A program made the translations under genes and the position numbers. From CAZPZR01 sp964591105 (lineage in GTDB: Bacteria > Bacillota > Clostridia > Lachnospirales > Lachnospiraceae), in assembly GCA_964591105.1 (NCBI GenBank), contig CAZPZR010000079.1:1-7011 (forward strand): DNA of 7,011 nucleotides. Reading direction: 5' to 3'. The notes beneath the pieces were generated by a model. The model was not told the origin of the DNA and ran no database searches. It was given only the letters and a program-made list of their open reading frames with translations. This document shows, piece by piece, positions 5,781 to 7,011 of the stretch (position 1 is the first letter of the stretch; every line of letters begins with the position of its first letter).

Positions 5781-5813
5781 AGGACGTAGCCTTTTTCAAA
5801 AAGGCTACGTCCT
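5781..5813 (+). repeat. Perfect 33-nt inverted repeat between topoisomerase genes
   Basis: Bases 5781-5796 are exactly complementary to 5798-5813 around a single C at 5797 (16 pairs; arms begin AGGACGTAGCC and end GGCTACGTCCT). In RNA a 3-5 nt loop would leave about 14-15 pairs, a very stable stem. The T run lies in the ascending arm at the tip, and no T tract follows the hairpin, so it does not look like a normal terminator. The stem ends immediately before the ribosome binding site of the next gene (AAAGGAG at 5814-5820). Confidence 0.85.
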
Positions 5814-5828
5814 AAAGGAGATAAATTT

Positions 5829-7011
5829 ATGGAAAACTCACAGATTATCCGAACCGAATATTCGGATGTAATGAAGAAATCATACATTGACTACGCAATG
5901 AGCGTCATCGTTTCACGTGCGCTTCCAGATGTGCGTGACGGTCTGAAGCCGGTACAGAGAAGAACGCTCTACGACATGCACGAGCTTGGCATCCGCTACG
6001 ACAAGCCATATCGTAAGTGTGCCCGTATTGTCGGGGATACGATGGGTAAATATCATCCGCACGGGGACAGCTCAATCTACGAGGCTTTGGTTGTCATGGC
6101 GCAGGATTTTAAAAAGGGCATGACTCTTGTGGACGGCCACGGAAACTTCGGTTCCATCGAAGGAGACGGCGCCGCTGCAATGCGTTACACGGAAGCGAGA
6201 CTTGCTAAGATCACGCAGGAAGCTTACCTTTCAGATTTGGACAAGGACATTGTAAACTTTGTTCCGAACTTCGATGAGACAGAAAAAGAGCCGGAGGTTC
6301 TTCCAGTTCGTATCCCGAACCTTTTGGTAAATGGTGCAGAAGGAATTGCGGTTGGTATGGCGACAAGCATTCCAACGCACAACCTGGGAGAAGTCATCGA
6401 TGCTGTAAAAGCGTACATGAAAAATGATGATATCAGTACGAAGAAACTGATGAAATATGTGCAGGGACCAGATTTCCCAACAGGTGGAATCGTTGTTAAC
6501 AAAGACGACCTCCTGGACATTTACGAGACAGGTACTGGAAAAATCAAGATTCGCGGAAAAGTAGATGTGGAGGATTTGAAGGGCGGAAAGAAACGTCTGG
6601 TAATTTCAGAAATTCCTTATACTATGATCGGCGCAGGAATTGGAAAATTCCTAAATGATGTGTGCGCACTGGTAGAATCCAAGAAAACAACAGACATCGT
6701 TGATATTTCCAACCAGTCGTCTAAAGAGGGAATCCGCATCGTCATCGACCTGAAAAAAGGTGCAGATGTGGAAAATCTCACAAACATGCTCTACAAAAAG
6801 ACTCGATTAGAAGATACGTTCGGGGTAAATATGCTGGCTGTCGCAGATGGACGCCCAGAAACTATGGGACTTAAGAAAATCATCGAACATCATGTGGATT
6901 TCCAGTTCGAACTTGCAACAAGAAAGTACAAAAACCTGCTTGCGAAAGAGTTGGATAAAAAAGAAATTCAGGAAGGTCTGATCAAGGCATGTGATGTGAT
7001 CGATTTGATCA
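5829..7011 (+). CDS. Type IIA DNA topoisomerase subunit A (GyrA/ParC family), 3' end outside window
   Basis: This is the DNA breakage-and-reunion subunit, partner of the B subunit upstream. It starts at ATG 5829 with AAAGGAG (5814-5820) 8 nt before it, and stays open for 394 codons to the window edge. DYAMSVIVSRALPDVRDGLKPVQRR (residues 21-45) is the family N-terminus. The winged-helix domain carries the catalytic tyrosine Tyr120 in AAAMRYTEARL, preceded by Arg119. The quinolone-resistance region reads GKYHPHGDSSIYEAL: Ser81 and Glu85 match E. coli GyrA Ser83 and Asp87, so the acidic residue is Glu as in ParC. VDGHGNFGSIEGDGAAAMRY and IPNLLVNGAEGIAVGMAT (183-200) are GyrA-like. The C-terminal DNA-wrapping domain with the GyrA box, which would decide gyrase versus topoisomerase IV, is not in the window. 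It is probably in one operon with the B subunit, despite the 96-bp gap. Confidence 0.93.
   Translation, partial: MENSQIIRTEYSDVMKKSYIDYAMSVIVSRALPDVRDGLKPVQRRTLYDMHELGIRYDKPYRKCARIVGDTMGKYHPHGDSSIYEALVVMAQDFKKGMTLVDGHGNFGSIEGDGAAAMRYTEARLAKITQEAYLSDLDKDIVNFVPNFDETEKEPEVLPVRIPNLLVNGAEGIAVGMATSIPTHNLGEVIDAVKAYMKNDDISTKKLMKYVQGPDFPTGGIVVNKDDLLDIYETGTGKIKIRGKVDVEDLKGGKKRLVISEIPYTMIGAGIGKFLNDVCALVESKKTTDIVDISNQSSKEGIRIVIDLKKGADVENLTNMLYKKTRLEDTFGVNMLAVADGRPETMGLKKIIEHHVDFQFELATRKYKNLLAKELDKKEIQEGLIKACDVIDLI

Noticed and set aside
5781..5813. Reading the palindrome as a rho-independent terminator between the topoisomerase subunits
   Set aside because: The T run is in the ascending arm near the tip, and the hairpin is followed by AAAGGAG rather than T residues.

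Overview
The window reads as low-to-moderate GC Firmicutes DNA, most likely a spore-forming clostridium of the Lachnospiraceae type. The reasons are strong AGGAGG-like ribosome binding sites, intrinsic terminators with long T tracts, and two sporulation or germination genes (gpr, spoIIP) whose sequences are of the compact clostridial kind. The family assignment is inference; the species cannot be read from this window.

Layout: (1) 2-223, the 3' end of ilvC (ketol-acid reductoisomerase), closed by a strong terminator at 238-271. (2) 379-1020, a 213-residue orotate phosphoribosyltransferase-like protein whose PRPP-binding motif has lost both acidic residues. (3) 1042-1077, a terminator that appears to work in both directions between that gene and the convergent rpsT. 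(4) 1093-1356 (-), rpsT (ribosomal protein S20), best read as starting at a TTG codon, with a consensus sigma-A promoter and a leader hairpin. (5) 1544-2491, gpr, the protease that degrades small acid-soluble spore proteins on germination. (6) 2566-3732, spoIIP, the septal peptidoglycan hydrolase of engulfment, with a very good candidate sigma-E promoter just upstream. (7) 3810-5732 and 5829-7011 (runs off the end), the B and A subunits of a type IIA DNA topoisomerase. They are separated by 96 bp that hold a tandem 11-bp direct repeat and a perfect 33-nt inverted repeat ending at the second gene's ribosome binding site.

How the genes relate: rpsT, gpr and spoIIP form a neighbourhood also known from Bacillus, where spoIIP is followed (from memory, via yqxA) by lepA; here a topoisomerase pair follows instead. 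gpr and spoIIP act in different compartments and stages of sporulation, and the putative sigma-E promoter would give spoIIP its own mother-cell expression. The topoisomerase pair is probably one operon with its own weak promoter after spoIIP.

I see no clear undescribed multi-gene system. The items most worth a second look are the repeat and palindrome block between the topoisomerase genes, the degenerate phosphoribosyltransferase, the rpsT leader hairpin, and the sigma-E promoter that moves the spoIIP start.
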